Below are positions 25,010-37,500 of a DNA stretch of 64,000 nt, piece by piece (within the stretch, counting starts at the first letter, position 1; each line of letters begins with the position of its first letter). The notes under the pieces were generated by a model. That model did no database searches, was not told the DNA's origin, and saw only the letters and a program-made list of their open reading frames with translations. Position numbers and translations under genes: made by a program. This DNA is from Apis mellifera (Eukaryota; Arthropoda; Insecta; Hymenoptera; Apidae), in contig NC_037647.1 of assembly GCF_003254395.2 (NCBI RefSeq), positions 7,519,925 through 7,583,924 of the forward strand, read 5' to 3'.

Positions 25010-25500
25010 TCAAATTTTATAATTTTTTTTGTTGATACATCCACATTTTGTATGTTCTAAAGCATGTATCACTTCGTGATGCCTGTCACGTTGTCGATCA
25101 ATCATGTGTTTTACCATAAAAACAAGACTAACATTTCTAGTTTCGATAGGTGCACAAATTTGTTTATAATCCGAACAACATCCAGCTCCATCACAACGTT
25201 TTAGAACAGTAGAAGCAGGATAGAAGACTTCGTCAGAATTAGGACCAACAGTAAGAAGTTCTGCAACTGGTACAGCTCTTGGTTGAGGCATGGAGCAGCG
25301 AAATTCATGTACTAATTGTACATGATTCAAAAATCCATTATCCCTGAAAATCGAATTGATTACTTCAATGAATATGTCAAAGTTATGTGACTAATATATA
25401 TACATATATATATATTATGTAATATAATTTACCTATGATATTTGCCGATTGAAGCAAAAGTGAAATGAATAGAAAATAACAATAGAATATATTTTTTCAT
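25010..25500 (-). CDS. Pvf: secreted PDGF/VEGF-like growth factor (Pvf), copy A
   Basis: A small cystine-knot growth factor expected to be secreted and to signal through the insect PVR receptor tyrosine kinase. Exons: 25500-25433 (signal peptide) and 25343-25010, 133 aa in frame. Residues 1 to about 17 are a signal peptide (MKKYILLLFSIHFTFA). The knot contains FRC, then VLKRCDGAGCC, QICAP and KCGC. Compared with VEGF/PDGF, whose motif is C-V-x-x-x-R-C-G-G-C-C, the cysteine before VLKRC is missing (ASTV here) and two residues are inserted between RC and CC. It is shorter than most Pvf proteins, with almost nothing beyond the knot. It lies head to head with copy B at 29306, about 3.8 kb away. 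Confidence 0.85.
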
Positions 25501-25613
25501 TTTTTTCAATATTAAATAACTACTAAGTTAATAAATATAAATATTATATTATTATATTAAACGTAAATCTGTATGTTTGCTTAGATCTCATTCACAATTG
25601 TCTGGGACTAAGA

Positions 25614-25650
25614 ACTGCGATCTGAATTCTTTCTTCCTCTCTATATATAT
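25614..25650 (-). promoter_or_regulatory. possible TATA/initiator promoter of Pvf copy A
   Basis: On the minus strand a TATATATA element (25650-25643) lies about 30 nt before TCGCAGTT (A at 25616), which resembles an initiator; TTCAGA with its A at 25623 is an alternative. The ATG is about 115 nt downstream. In AT-rich DNA the TATA element alone means little. Confidence 0.35.
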
Positions 25651-26030
25651 GTTACTTTCATCCTCGGCCCGATGCCCTCTGCATCCCCCTCTTTTTCTGA
25701 TTTCTCATCTTCTTTCTTCGTTGATCTACTTCTCATCTTATTATTTTGTCTCATTCTATAGCGTTTCGTATTGTCTCTCTCTTATTTCTTGGTAAGCTCG
25801 AGAAGGATTTGAAGCAAAGCATTCCAAGAACATCACGAAGATAACTATAATTACAACTAGTGGGTCCTGCCTCCTGTTCGAACTGAAACCATGTTACGTC
25901 GCATGACTAGTTCTCCTTTCCTCATCAATTGGCTTTTTCTTTCATTTTTTCCTTTCATCGTATTTCTTCTTTCTCTTCGCTTTTTGAATCTGAAATTTCG
26001 ATCAGTCATCAACCGCTTTCATTTTCTTCT
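25637..26030. promoter_or_regulatory. pyrimidine-rich (minus-strand GA-rich) upstream region of Pvf copy A
   Basis: For about 400 bp the plus strand is dominated by C and T (CTTCTTTCTTC, TCTCTCTCTT and similar), so the strand that reads into Pvf copy A is GA-rich, including GAGAGAGA-like sites of the kind bound by GAGA-type factors. GC content is clearly above the surrounding A/T desert. This may be a proximal control region. Confidence 0.4.
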
Positions 26031-29000
26031 TTGAATATCAATTGCATCATACTGTTCTTCATGCATTAATATATTGTTTGAATTTTTTTATTTATGAATA
26101 ATTTTTATAAAGATGTCAGTAATTTTATTTTTATTTTGTATTAATTTATTTTATTTAAAATTGTATAGACTATTTATAATATATTATAACAATTTTTTTT
26201 TAATTTATAAATTTGTAAAGAGATCAAAATAATTACATACAATGTTTAATGTAATATCGTTGTATGAAGTATTTCAGCTTTTTCTGATTTGGTATATTCT
26301 ATGATGTGATTGCAATAAGTCATTATATAGACAATTATCTATAGAATATCTGATTATAAAATTTAATATTCTTTTCTTTTTTTCAGAATGATAAATAAAA
26401 AGAAGAAAATTTATATAACTTTTTTTAAACATATAATATATTCGATTATGACGAATATTATGAAAGGTGAGAGTGAGCATCAGTTGCCTAAATTGAAACT
26501 CATATTACACGAATATCCGTTAACAGTTATTCATAGAACTGACTTAATAGTATGCAAAGAATTACGAATCCATGAATTGCAAATTAAATTTTATATCTAG
26601 ATATATATTTTATATAATTAATAATTTTAAAATTATAGATCATCAATACTGGAGAAGATTATATTTTTGTTGTATCTAATCAAAGTTTTCTAATTAATCA
26701 TTTTAATCATATTTTAAAAGTTATTAAATTATGTGACTTTTGACACGTATCATTCATTTAATATCTCATTCTTATTTAGTTATCAATTAATCTTATTAAT
26801 ATTTATTAAAGATACTAATTATGATAATATAATAGTTCAAATTAAATAATATGTTCTATTTATAATATCATTAATAAATTTCTTTTGGAAATAAATGGAA
26901 TTTTAAATAAACATAATCAAAGTACCGATATAAAGGACATTCCTGTTACGTCAATTGAATTGGTAATTACTTAAGGTAATCGTCACATACACATTTTTAT
27001 TATTAATCATATGTTTCGTACATATAAATTATAATATCGCAATAAATACATTCATATATTTCAAATTATTCTTTTTAAATCAAAAAATTGATGAGTAAAA
27101 TATTTGAAGAAATATAATTAAAAAAATAATATATTAAAAATATATTTAAAAAAATAAATAAAAAATATAAACAAAATAAATGTAAAATAGAAAATAAAAT
27201 TAAATATATGGCAAATTTGAAATAGAAATTTTTTTTAATGATTCTCGATTAATATATAAATCTTTGCTAATATAAATATTCTATAGTTATTATATTGTTA
27301 TGTTTTATAATATTAACATTTAAAAATTAAAAATTTCAAATACTTCATAAAAATTTTTGAAATTATAAATATATATTACAATAATAATGCAATTATAATA
27401 ATGCATTTTTTGATTTTTTTTTATTCCATTTCTTATTATTAAAACTCATTTCTGTTATTAAACATGCTTTAGTTATGAATTTTTTAGTAATTAGAAATAT
27501 GTAAAAATCAAGAACATAATCGAAGAATTCGATTATATTGATATATGTTTTTTAATAATAATGTTTATATTAATTATGTTTTTTATTAGATGGATAAGAA
27601 AATAATTGCCTAATTTTATAAGAATTAGTGATTTTTTAAATAGAAATCATACACATATAATATAGAAAATATGAGAAAATTTAATTCATCTGGAAAAGCA
27701 TGAGAATTCATTATTTTAATTAGCATTAATTTTAATTAGCATAATTATATTTCTTCGAATGAAATATATTTAAATAAGATTGATAAAATAAATAAATAAT
27801 AAATATATACTTAATATTAAAAATAAGTCTGTTTTATTTTATTAGAAATTGAATATAAAATATATTTTTATTTTTTTTAAATAAAAAATGAAAATTAATA
27901 TAAATATATATATGTATAAATGTATTAAAGATTTGAAAAAGAAAAATATGTTCAGAAAATTGAAAATTTATATTGAAATATTTATATATATTATACATAT
28001 ATTACAAATATGAAAAAATTTAAAAAAAAACAAATATTTATTCAATTAAGTCTACATTATAAGTAATTCAACAATTCAAAATATATTTTAAAGAAATCAT
28101 TGTAAAAAATTGATTTCATTTTCAGTTTTTTTTTTTACATTAAATATTTTTTGTAAAAATTTTGAATAATCATATTTTTTAAAATTTCAGAATTGCTTAC
28201 AATTGATTTTAATATATATACAAATTATATATATAAATATAAATTTTTATGAAGCAACAAATTATTTAATACAATACTAAGTTTCTAAAATACTTATTGA
28301 ATTTAAATTCTAAATGAATCATATTAATGAATCAATTGTACTTCAGAGAAAAAGAAGCACATCCAGGTAAAAATATTCAGAATTTTTAATAATATTAAGT
28401 TTAAGTTTAATGTTAAAAAAATATAAATATTTATAATAAAATTATAAATATATAACTTCAATGAATAACAATGAAATTTTATTTCCATATTTAATATGAA
28501 TCTTATTTATATCATTGATTCACTGAATTACATATAATGGGTTTACTTAATATCGATAAAAATATTAAATATATATTGAAAGTTTCCTATATATGAGTGA
28601 TAGATTATTCGAATAACGTATCAGCAGAAGAAAAGTCGAAGTTCGACTTTGATATAAGCACTTACATTTTCTTATCAAAAAGTTAGTCGATTGTATTGAA
28701 AAACATGTTGAAGATCGTGACGAGTTACAGGAATTCACTGTGTAAATTTACATTTGAAAAATATATAAAATGGAACAATATTTATAGAATGAAGCTCTAT
28801 TTATTACATATTAAATTATAATGATATGTAATATAACTTCAAGATCAAGTTTTGAGATAAAATTAAGAATGAAATCCATGACGCATAAGGTAGAAACCAT
28901 GATGATTCTTATACATCAGGATATTTCAAGTGATTAAGGAATCGCATGAGTAAATGTTACCACAAAATCGGGATTAGGATATTGGATTTACGTACGCATG

Positions 29001-29056
29001 AATCTCTACCGATGTGCATATACCTTGCGTAGACTATGTGTGCAAGTTCTTCCATG
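26031..29056. other. 3 kb AT-rich intergenic region between the two Pvf genes
   Basis: Low-complexity A/T with no supported gene. A 70-codon ORF at 26388-26600 follows a TTTTTTCAG and contains a GTGAGA donor-like site, but shows no recognisable protein. Small less AT-rich patches at 28610-28760 and 28850-29050 lie just upstream of Pvf copy B and may be regulatory. Confidence 0.5.
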
Positions 29057-29092
29057 TATAAATACACTTCTGGCAACAGGAAAGTCTCAGTT
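29057..29092 (+). promoter_or_regulatory. TATA box and TCAGTT initiator of Pvf copy B
   Basis: TATAAATA at 29057-29064 is followed at the standard distance by TCAGTT at 29087-29092, the arthropod initiator consensus; the A at 29089 lies 32 nt after the first T of the TATA element. The surrounding sequence is less AT-rich than the region. It would give a leader of about 217 nt before the ATG at 29306. Confidence 0.6.
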
Positions 29093-29305
29093 GAACGTCT
29101 TGATACGACTACGTGTCAGTGATTCATATAATTTGACTAAAAGAACATATTTCAAATATGTTCATCAAGTATCGCGCCATAGAATTTAAATTTATAAACG
29201 TATTTCTAGTAAGTTAAATTTTCACTTTAAACGAGTTGTGCATAAAAATAACTATAGTGATATAAATTAAATAAAAATTGCAAAATAAATTAATAAAAAC
29301 GAGGC

Positions 29306-29797
29306 ATGAAAAATAAATTTTCTTTATTAAAGTTAATGATATTCATCTCGTTGATCTTGGATAGCATGATCCAATCAGCGGTAACAAATAGCGATAATCA
29401 TCATAGAATAGTCGGAAGAATTACTTTATCAGATGCAGTAAAAGCATCTAAGACATTTGTTTGTAAAAAACCACAATTTCGGGCGTATAGTTTGAAAGAT
29501 TTGATGCAAAATGTTCATCAGAATCCTGGAGAAAGTCCTATTCAACCTGTTTACATAGTTCTAAAGAGATGTGACGGACATTCTGGATGTTGTGCGAGTC
29601 CACTAATGAGCTGTTCACCTGTAGAATCGGCGATCTATTACGAAGAGATTGAAATCGAAGTTTGGAGCTTGGAAACTAATAATAACAGAAGACAATGGAT
29701 TAGAGTGGAACAACATGATAAATGCTCTTGTGAAATTATCACGATCAATGATCAATATCAACTTGAACATTTACAACCTAATGTAACTTTAATTTAA
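29306..29797 (+). CDS. Pvf: secreted PDGF/VEGF-like growth factor (Pvf), copy B
   Basis: A single-exon 163-aa protein with a signal peptide (residues 1 to about 24, hydrophobic LLKLMIFISLILDSM) and a PDGF/VEGF cystine knot: FVCKKPQFRAYSL, then YIVLKRCDGHSGCC, MSCSPVES and KCSC. As in copy A, the cysteine that normally precedes V-x-x-x-RC is absent (QPVYIVLKRC) and extra residues (three here) separate RC from CC. These shared departures make the two genes likely diverged paralogues from a local duplication. An N-linked glycosylation sequon (NVT) is near the C terminus. The start is set by the signal peptide. Its neighbours are copy A (divergent, left) and TPR (on the opposite strand, right). 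Confidence 0.85.
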   Translation: MKNKFSLLKLMIFISLILDSMIQSAVTNSDNHHRIVGRITLSDAVKASKTFVCKKPQFRAYSLKDLMQNVHQNPGESPIQPVYIVLKRCDGHSGCCASPLMSCSPVESAIYYEEIEIEVWSLETNNNRRQWIRVEQHDKCSCEIITINDQYQLEHLQPNVTLI

Positions 29798-30650
29798 TAT
29801 TAACTGATCAGAGCAGCTAAAGCAAAACATTAAAAACTAAATGTTTTTTGCATAAGAAATTATAAATGTAATTGACAGTATTGATTTATAAGAAACATAA
29901 GACTGCTAATGGATTAAAATAATTAAAAATATTGCTATTTCTTTTGGTTTTGCTTGATTTTTTAAATATACTAGTTTAATTTGATATAAATATGTGTAAT
30001 ATTATATACAAAAAAAATTGGCATAATCAATAATGAAATGATCATCTCTTGAATATGCAATCATTATGCATCTATATAAATTCTCAAAAAATAGAATATT
30101 TAATAATCTGTTTTATATTTATAGTAAAATCAAAAAAAATTTGCGTTTTACAATAATTAAAAAACAAATAGATAAAATTTTCTACAATTTAGATTTCTTA
30201 TTGATATCATATAAAACCATAGAAATTATAATTTTATATTTTTTTAAAAAAATATAATTTTATTAAAAATTTAAAAAGTTTTAGATGATATCAATTTTAA
30301 AAATTAAATTATTTATATAATTAATTAAGTATATTTCTTATTTTGTTTCATAAATATTTCTAATGAAATTAAGCAAAAATAAAGGGGACCAAAGCGTATT
30401 ATTATATTAGAAATTACGCTGATTTATATAGAAGAACAGTTTTAATATTCATCATTGTGATATTATCTTATTTATATAGTAATAACATCAAAATTATGGC
30501 ATTGATAAATTTCAAGATGCATTGAAAAATATGTAAAACCAATATTTATTAATTAATTATAATAGCTCCAGTATTTATATGTATTTTATTTTTTTTAAAT
30601 TCTCATTCAGAATATATTTTTGATATACGTATATGTATGTACACGCGCGC

Positions 30651-30692
<42 letters not shown>

Positions 30693-31570
30693 AAATTTTT
30701 TTTAAATATTATTTGAGTATTGAAAAAGTATTAATTGATAATACTATTAAAATACCAAACTAGGCTAAAAAGACTGATATATAAACATATATTATATTTT
30801 TAGATATATCCGGAATATATATATTTTTTTATTTATTCTATCAAATTTCATAATAAATATCAAATTGTATTTAGATATTATAAAATTTAAGGATTTTATA
30901 TTATTTATTAATAGAATTGAAAATTGAAACATACATATATGTTCCTAAATGCATACTTGTATAATTATTGAAAAAGATAAAATTCTAACTTAAATCTTTA
31001 AAATTAAGAAATATGCATTTACATAAAATAAAATACTTATACATTTTGTCAAATATTTTTAATAAAATTTTCATGGCAAACATTAAATAGATTATGAAAT
31101 TTAGTTAAAGTATATATCTTGTAGAAAAGTATTTGACATAAACATATTTTCAATACTCTCTATATATGACATCGAATAATAATTATACAAAGTTAGTCAA
31201 AAAAATAAAATAAGATAACTTAAATGCTAATTTCAATTTAATTCTTTGAAAAAATTTTTGTTAGAGGAATGTCACTTTTGATTCAAAAAATTTAAAGAAA
31301 TGAAATTATGTTTTTAATTTCATTAATTTTTCATGTAAAAAGATAGATATACACTGCCATTATAAGACTTATATTATAGTTTTTTTTTAAGTTTAGATAT
31401 AACAAATGTCATATCGATAAATGTATCTGTACAACGAAATTATCGTTTATCACTAAATAAAAATATTTTTTGTTTTGAAAGTTGATATATTAATAGTCAA
31501 CATTTCTTACACCATTCGTGTACAAAAACAATAATGTGCAATTTTTCTCATGATTTCAAAACTATTTAAC
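29798..31570. other. AT-rich gap between Pvf copy B and TPR 3' end
   Basis: This holds the 3' UTR of copy B, low-complexity A/T, and the TPR 3' UTR at its right end. A 63-codon A/T-only ORF at 30066-30257 looks like chance. The notable element is the alternating purine-pyrimidine tract at 30623-30688. Confidence 0.5.
30623..30688. repeat. 66-bp alternating purine-pyrimidine tract
   Basis: A continuous R-Y alternation passes from ATATACGTATATG through ACACGCGCGCGTGTGT into a long (AT) run. The CG core makes it a classic Z-DNA-prone sequence, unlike plain TA microsatellites. Confidence 0.85.
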
Positions 31571-34500
31571 TTAAAATCGCGCATATGAATATTTAGATCG
31601 CATTCTTCGTCCTCTTGTTCCGCGTCCTCTTCCCGTTTCGCTATTTGTTCCTCTTGCTGCATGTCCTCCACGTATTACGCTTTGTCCTTTAAAAAAAATT
31701 GTATATTTTTATAATATATTTTTATAAGATTTAAATATAAAGACAATATATATTATTTCATAATTTATGAAATAATATTATATATTATTATGATTATATT
31801 TACCTCTACCACCAGGTTGACTTTCCCATACAATAGGTGTAGGTCGAGTACCACGTGTTGTTCTAAACGATGATCTTGCTGATCGTCTTGCTGTAGCACC
31901 TCTAGTACCATTTGCTGCAATTGCAGCATTAGCTGCTGCTGCCATTGCTCTTTGACGAGTATTACTTGATGGAGACGCTTCCGCTTCACGACTTTCTTCT
32001 ACTTCATCTTCCACTATATCACTTCCTGGCTCTTCAGTTCCTTCACCAGTATCTACTGCATCATCATCTCCAGAGATTAAAGGACCAGCTTCTTCTGTGC
32101 GTTTTTCGCCTTCTGAACTCATACCTTATGCACACGCGCGCATTATATATATTATATATAACATATATAATATTATAATATAATATATTAATATAACTTA
32201 TAATTACCTTCAGTTGGAGTAGTACTGATAGATTCTGTAATTATTTCAGTTTGATTATGTTGTTGATCATCAACACCAAGAACACGAATACTTGGTATAG
32301 TAGATTCTTCACTGGCATCACCAACAGTAGTACCTGTTACTGATATTGGTATTACTGAAACTGGGGTTTCTTGTTCTTCTGATGGTCCACTGCTTGTCTA
32401 AAAGTAAATCATTCATTAAATAATGGAAGTATAATATTATATAAAAATATTTAATATTTTTTATACCGAAGGTGGTAAATCAGCTGCTGGTGAAACTTGT
32501 AAAGGAGTAGTAGGTACACTACGACCAGTACCACCATCTTCTAATTGAACAAGATCTATTCGTGTATCATCCATGCTTTCTTGAATTACTTGTGCTACAC
32601 CAGAACTAGATGATCCAAATATCGTTCGAGTTGTTGATCCAGAAGGAGTTGATAACGAAGGAGTTGATGAAGCAGTTGTTGGTGCAGATGAATCTCCAAA
32701 AGTAAAGCGTCCTTGAGGAACTTGAGGTGAACTTACAGCTTCTCCAAATCCATCTCCTCGACGTGGTACAAATAAAGTTGGAGTACTTGGTACTATGCTA
32801 TCATCACCACCATCCTCATATCCTTGTTGTGGCTAAAAATCATTTTATTAAAATCTCTTCATTTCTTTTTACTTTATTATAAAAATAAAAATGATTACTA
32901 AAAGAAGATGTTGTTGTTGTTGTTGCCTAGGCATTGGTGCAATTCCACGTGAAGATCGAGTTGTAAAAGATGTAGGTGGTTCTCCTGTTGGTCCAGCACT
33001 ACTAATTGCTTCTGATTGTTGTTGTTGTTGGTTCGTAGGTACTGTTACTTGAGTTTGTCTAGGAACTTCTACACTTGTAGAATCTTCACCCATTATAATT
33101 TCAACTTCATTATTATCCCTTTCTACTTCTACTTCTACTTCATAAGGCATTTCTTCTTCTTCTTCCATTTCTTCATATGGATCATTATCAAATTCTTCTT
33201 CTTCCTGTGTTTGATGATTGCCTCCTCCTTCACCTTCATCACAATCTACAACAACAACACATCCCTCTTCTATTTCCTCATCTTGATCTCTTTGACTCGA
33301 TGTTGGTACCTAAAAAGTAAAAAAATATATCATATTTTAAATATATAATTATTTTTTGATATTTTATATTTTCATTATCTAAATTCACCTGGTACTCGAC
33401 CTCTGAAGCACTTGCGCTAGCAGCAGATGACATTTCTTGTCTACTTCGTTTAGTTTTGGGACTAAGCACTTGTTCCTGTCTACTATGATCTACACCTTCA
33501 ACAATTCCAGATCCTGATGCTGTTGAATCAAGAGCTCTAGGACGTTTATGACCTGTTGAAGCTTGTGATGTGCTTACTGATTGTGTAGAACTACTAGCCA
33601 CAGTCTGCTGTTGATCACTAACTACAGCTTGTTGTTGCTGTTGTTGTTGTTCTACTCTTGGACTAACTAATGCGACAGTTTGTTGTTGTTGTTGTTGTTG
33701 TTGTTGTTGACATTGTTGTTGTTGTACACTAAGCGTTTCTGCACTTTCTGGATCTTCTCTTTGCGTTGATTCTGCAGATTCACTTAATTGTGGCTGTACA
33801 ACGAGTTGTCGTAAAGTACTTGGTGTTGTCTGTGATGAACTACTAGTACTGGCAGGTTGAAAATCTGGAAGACTACTAGTTGGTGAGCTTGTTTCAGTAG
33901 TATGTACCACTTGTTGTTGTGGTTGTTGCTGCTGATGAGGTGCAACCATTACTGGCGCAGTAGCAGTTGTAGGTAAAACGGCAGCTGTTCTAGATTGTAC
34001 TACCACACTCATAGGACGAATACTCGCTAATGGAGTTTCAGCACGTGCAGACATAGGTTTTATATTAGCTGTTGGTGGTTCTGTAGTAGCACTGATTCCA
34101 CTAACACCAGCTAATTGTCGCTGTAATTGAGTAACTCTCTGTACAAGAGTTTCTTTTTCTGCCTGAATTTCTGATTTTTCATGTTCCAGACGAGAGATTC
34201 TACTTTCCATTTGAGATTTAAGTGCTGCAAGTCTAGCGTCATGTTCAGCAGTGTCTGATTCAGTAGCACCAGCTTCAAATTTTGCTTTTAGGTCAAGCAA
34301 TTCCTTTTCACAAATTTTCTTAGATTCTGTTAATTGCATGATTTTAGTTCTTGCACCTTTTAATACTTGTTTTGCACGTTCTTCTTTTTCAACACTTGTT
34401 TTATTCATAGTATCGATTTCTTTTTTTAATGATTCTGCTTCATTTTGTACAGCTATCATTTGACGAGATAATTCATCAATTTTTGATGTTAATTCTAAGT

Positions 34501-37500
34501 TTGCTTGACGTAATTCTTGTCTACCTTCTTCTCTCAATTGATCTTCACGTTCTTGAGATACATGAACATTATCTTCATTTGCAGAAGTACCAGTAGACAT
34601 TCGAGACTCTTCGGATCTATTTTTTTCTTCCTCTACTGTTTTCGCAAGTTCTTCAAATTGAGTCTTATATTTTTTCGCTATTTTTCTTATTTGAATTTCT
34701 TTATTTTTTATATCATTTAAAATTGTTTCTTTATCACCAAGCTCTTTCCTTAGTGTTACTAAATCTTTAGCTTTAGAAGAAGAATCAGCAAGAGCTTCAT
34801 TTAAATCTTGACTTAATTTACGGGCTTCTTCAGATACTTTTTGAACTTCTTCTCCTTGAACTTGTACTTGTTTTTGAAGCAATACTAATTGTTCTTCTAA
34901 TTTAGTTTTTTCTATTTTTAATTGATTTAATTCTTCTGCACGTTTTGCATGTGTTTCACGCTCAGATGTAAGCAATTTACTTAGATTTTCTCTTTCTGTT
35001 TGTAATCTACGCCAATCTTCTGGACTCGTTTTATTAGCTCTTTCTACTAACGCATTAGCTCTTTGTCTCCATCTAGTCGCTTCCCCTTTAAGACTTGAAT
35101 TTTCTTGTAATAAAGCTTCAGTTTTTGCTTGTAAATCTCTTGATGTATCTCGAAGTGGTACTACTTCCTCGGAAAGTGCTGCAACTTTTGCAGTAAGCTC
35201 TGAAACTTTTGCACTTAAACTATCTCTTTCTTCTCTTAAAATTCTATTAGAATCTGTGATAGCATTCAATGTTTCAACTTTTCGTAATAACTCCGCATGT
35301 TTAGATGTCGTGACTACATCAATTTCAGATTTTTCTCTTTCTGAATTAAGGACAGCTTCTGTTTCTTTCAATCTTTTATCTATAACCTAAATAAAAAAAG
35401 AAAATATAAATAAAAAATGAAAACGCAAAATAAAATTTCAATAACATAATTTGATACTAACTTTTATTTGTGATTTCAATCTAAGATTTTCTGCTCTTAA
35501 AACATCAAATTTTGTTACAGCTAAATCTTTTTCACGTCTTAAATACTTCATTACTCTTAATAATTGTTCAGCAGATTTAGAATCATCTTCAACTCCACTG
35601 AAACTACGGTTCATGGTTTCTAAACTAGTGTCAAGACTTTCCTGTTCACTTATTTTTGATTGTTGACTATGCATGATAGCAGTCTTATCGCTTAACTCTT
35701 GAATTTGATTGTGCAAAATAGCATTTTGTGCATCTAAATCTGCTATTCTTTGTTGCATTTCTTTAATTTCTTCAAGTAATTTTTTTTCTCTTTCTTGATA
35801 AGCTAATCTTTCAAGTTCTAAAGCTTCTACAGCTGCATTTCTTTCTTGAGTTAAATTTGCTATCTTTTGTTCTACTGTTTGCGCATCTTCTTTCAATTTC
35901 GCTAGCATCTATAATACAATGATAAAAATTAATTCATCTCTTTTTTTATCTATTTTTATATTTATCTATTATATATGAAAAAATATTTACCTGTAAATCT
36001 GTTGAATGTAATACCATTTCTCTAGCATACTTCTCTTCAGCTTCTTTAACTGTTATTGAAGCATTATGTAAATCACTTTTTACAATTTCTAATTCTCCTT
36101 TAACTTCATCTAATTCTTCAAGCTTTCTCTCTGCATCAGCTAATTTTTCTCTTAATTCTGAATCAGTTTCTTGTCGTCCATTAGAAACTTTTGCTAATTC
36201 TTCTATTAGTTCTTGAACTTTTTTTTGAAGAGATATTATTTTTATACGAGCTTCTTTTAAAGCAGTTTCCAATTCTTCTTTATATTTGTTATGTTGCGTT
36301 GTTAGCTCTCTTAATTGAGCTTCTGCACTTTCTGCTATATCACAATATTGTTGGCTTTGCTGCCGTGAAGCTTTTAATTGTTCTGATAAAGATTTTGCTT
36401 CTGCTTGTGTTGTCGCAAATTGCATTTCAAGTTCTTTTAATCTCTTTACAAGATGTTCATCACCTGCAAGTTTAAATAGGTACAGAATTTTATTTATAAT
36501 CATTTCCAACTAAACAAATAAAAATTTATTTTTATATTTCATACATACCAGAGAAAGGTTTTGATATTGAATGAGTAACAGCTTGTCTTAATTTAGTATT
36601 AAGTTCTTCTATACGTTGCGTATTTTGAAAGTCAGATTGACGAGTTTGTTCCAATTCTGCACGAATTTGTTCAGTGATATTACGTTCTTCTGTTAATCGT
36701 TCTTGAGCTGTAGTAAGCTGCCTTTCTAAATGTGCGGATAATTCTCTAAATCGATCTTGTTCTTCCTGTAATCGACGTCTTAAAGCAGCACATTCTCTTG
36801 TAGCATCATCTAAACGTTGTTCAGCACGTAATTGACCTTCAGCCTGAACCCGCTCTAAACTTGCTTTAATAGATTCAACATCTGCTCGTAATAAAGCTTG
36901 CGTTTGACGTTCTCTCTGATATACTTCACGTTCTTTCAAAAGACGACCTTCAGAATCACGTAAAAGTTGTCTTTCCTGACGTAAATTTTCTAATTGTACT
37001 TCAGCACGAGATAATCGCGTTTGAGCTGCTAAAGCTTCATCTTTCAAAATCATTAAGCTTTGCTCATGTTTACCTATAAAATAATTTTTAAATAATTAAA
37101 TCGTACATATTTTTAACATAATATTTGTAAACAATAAATATTTTAATATAATATATAATATAATATATAATAAATATAATAAATGTTACCAATTGTCACA
37201 TTGTAATTAAAACATTTTTCTTCAAGAACTTTTATTTGAGATTTATAAGAAGTAACATTTGATTGTAAAAGATTAAATCGATCATTAGCCGAATCTAATT
37301 GAGCTTTTAATCTACAACATCGAGCTGAATTAGCTTCTGCTTCTTTTCTAAGTCTTTCTACTTCATCTCCTAGCATTCGTTCATGGGCTGCCCTTTCTTT
37401 TTTATATGTGTCATATTCATCTGTAACTTGTTTTAACTTAGTTTCATTTTCTTCTAATTGTCTTTGCAATTCTTTTTCTCGATTAACATCATCTTGCATT

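Noticed and set aside
26388..26600. 70-codon ORF following a TTTTTTCAG acceptor
   Set aside because: Low-complexity KKKKI/IYSI sequence, no partner exon and no family resemblance.
28998..29189. 63-codon plus-strand ORF
   Set aside because: It spans the TATA box and initiator of Pvf copy B, so it is better explained as promoter and leader.
30066..30257. 63-codon ORF
   Set aside because: Built almost wholly of A/T codons (K, N, I, F, Y, L); expected by chance here.
31765..33348. Q-, L- and F-rich ORFs opposite or out of frame with TPR exons
   Set aside because: Frame shadows of repetitive TPR coding sequence (CAA/GAA-rich), with no independent support.
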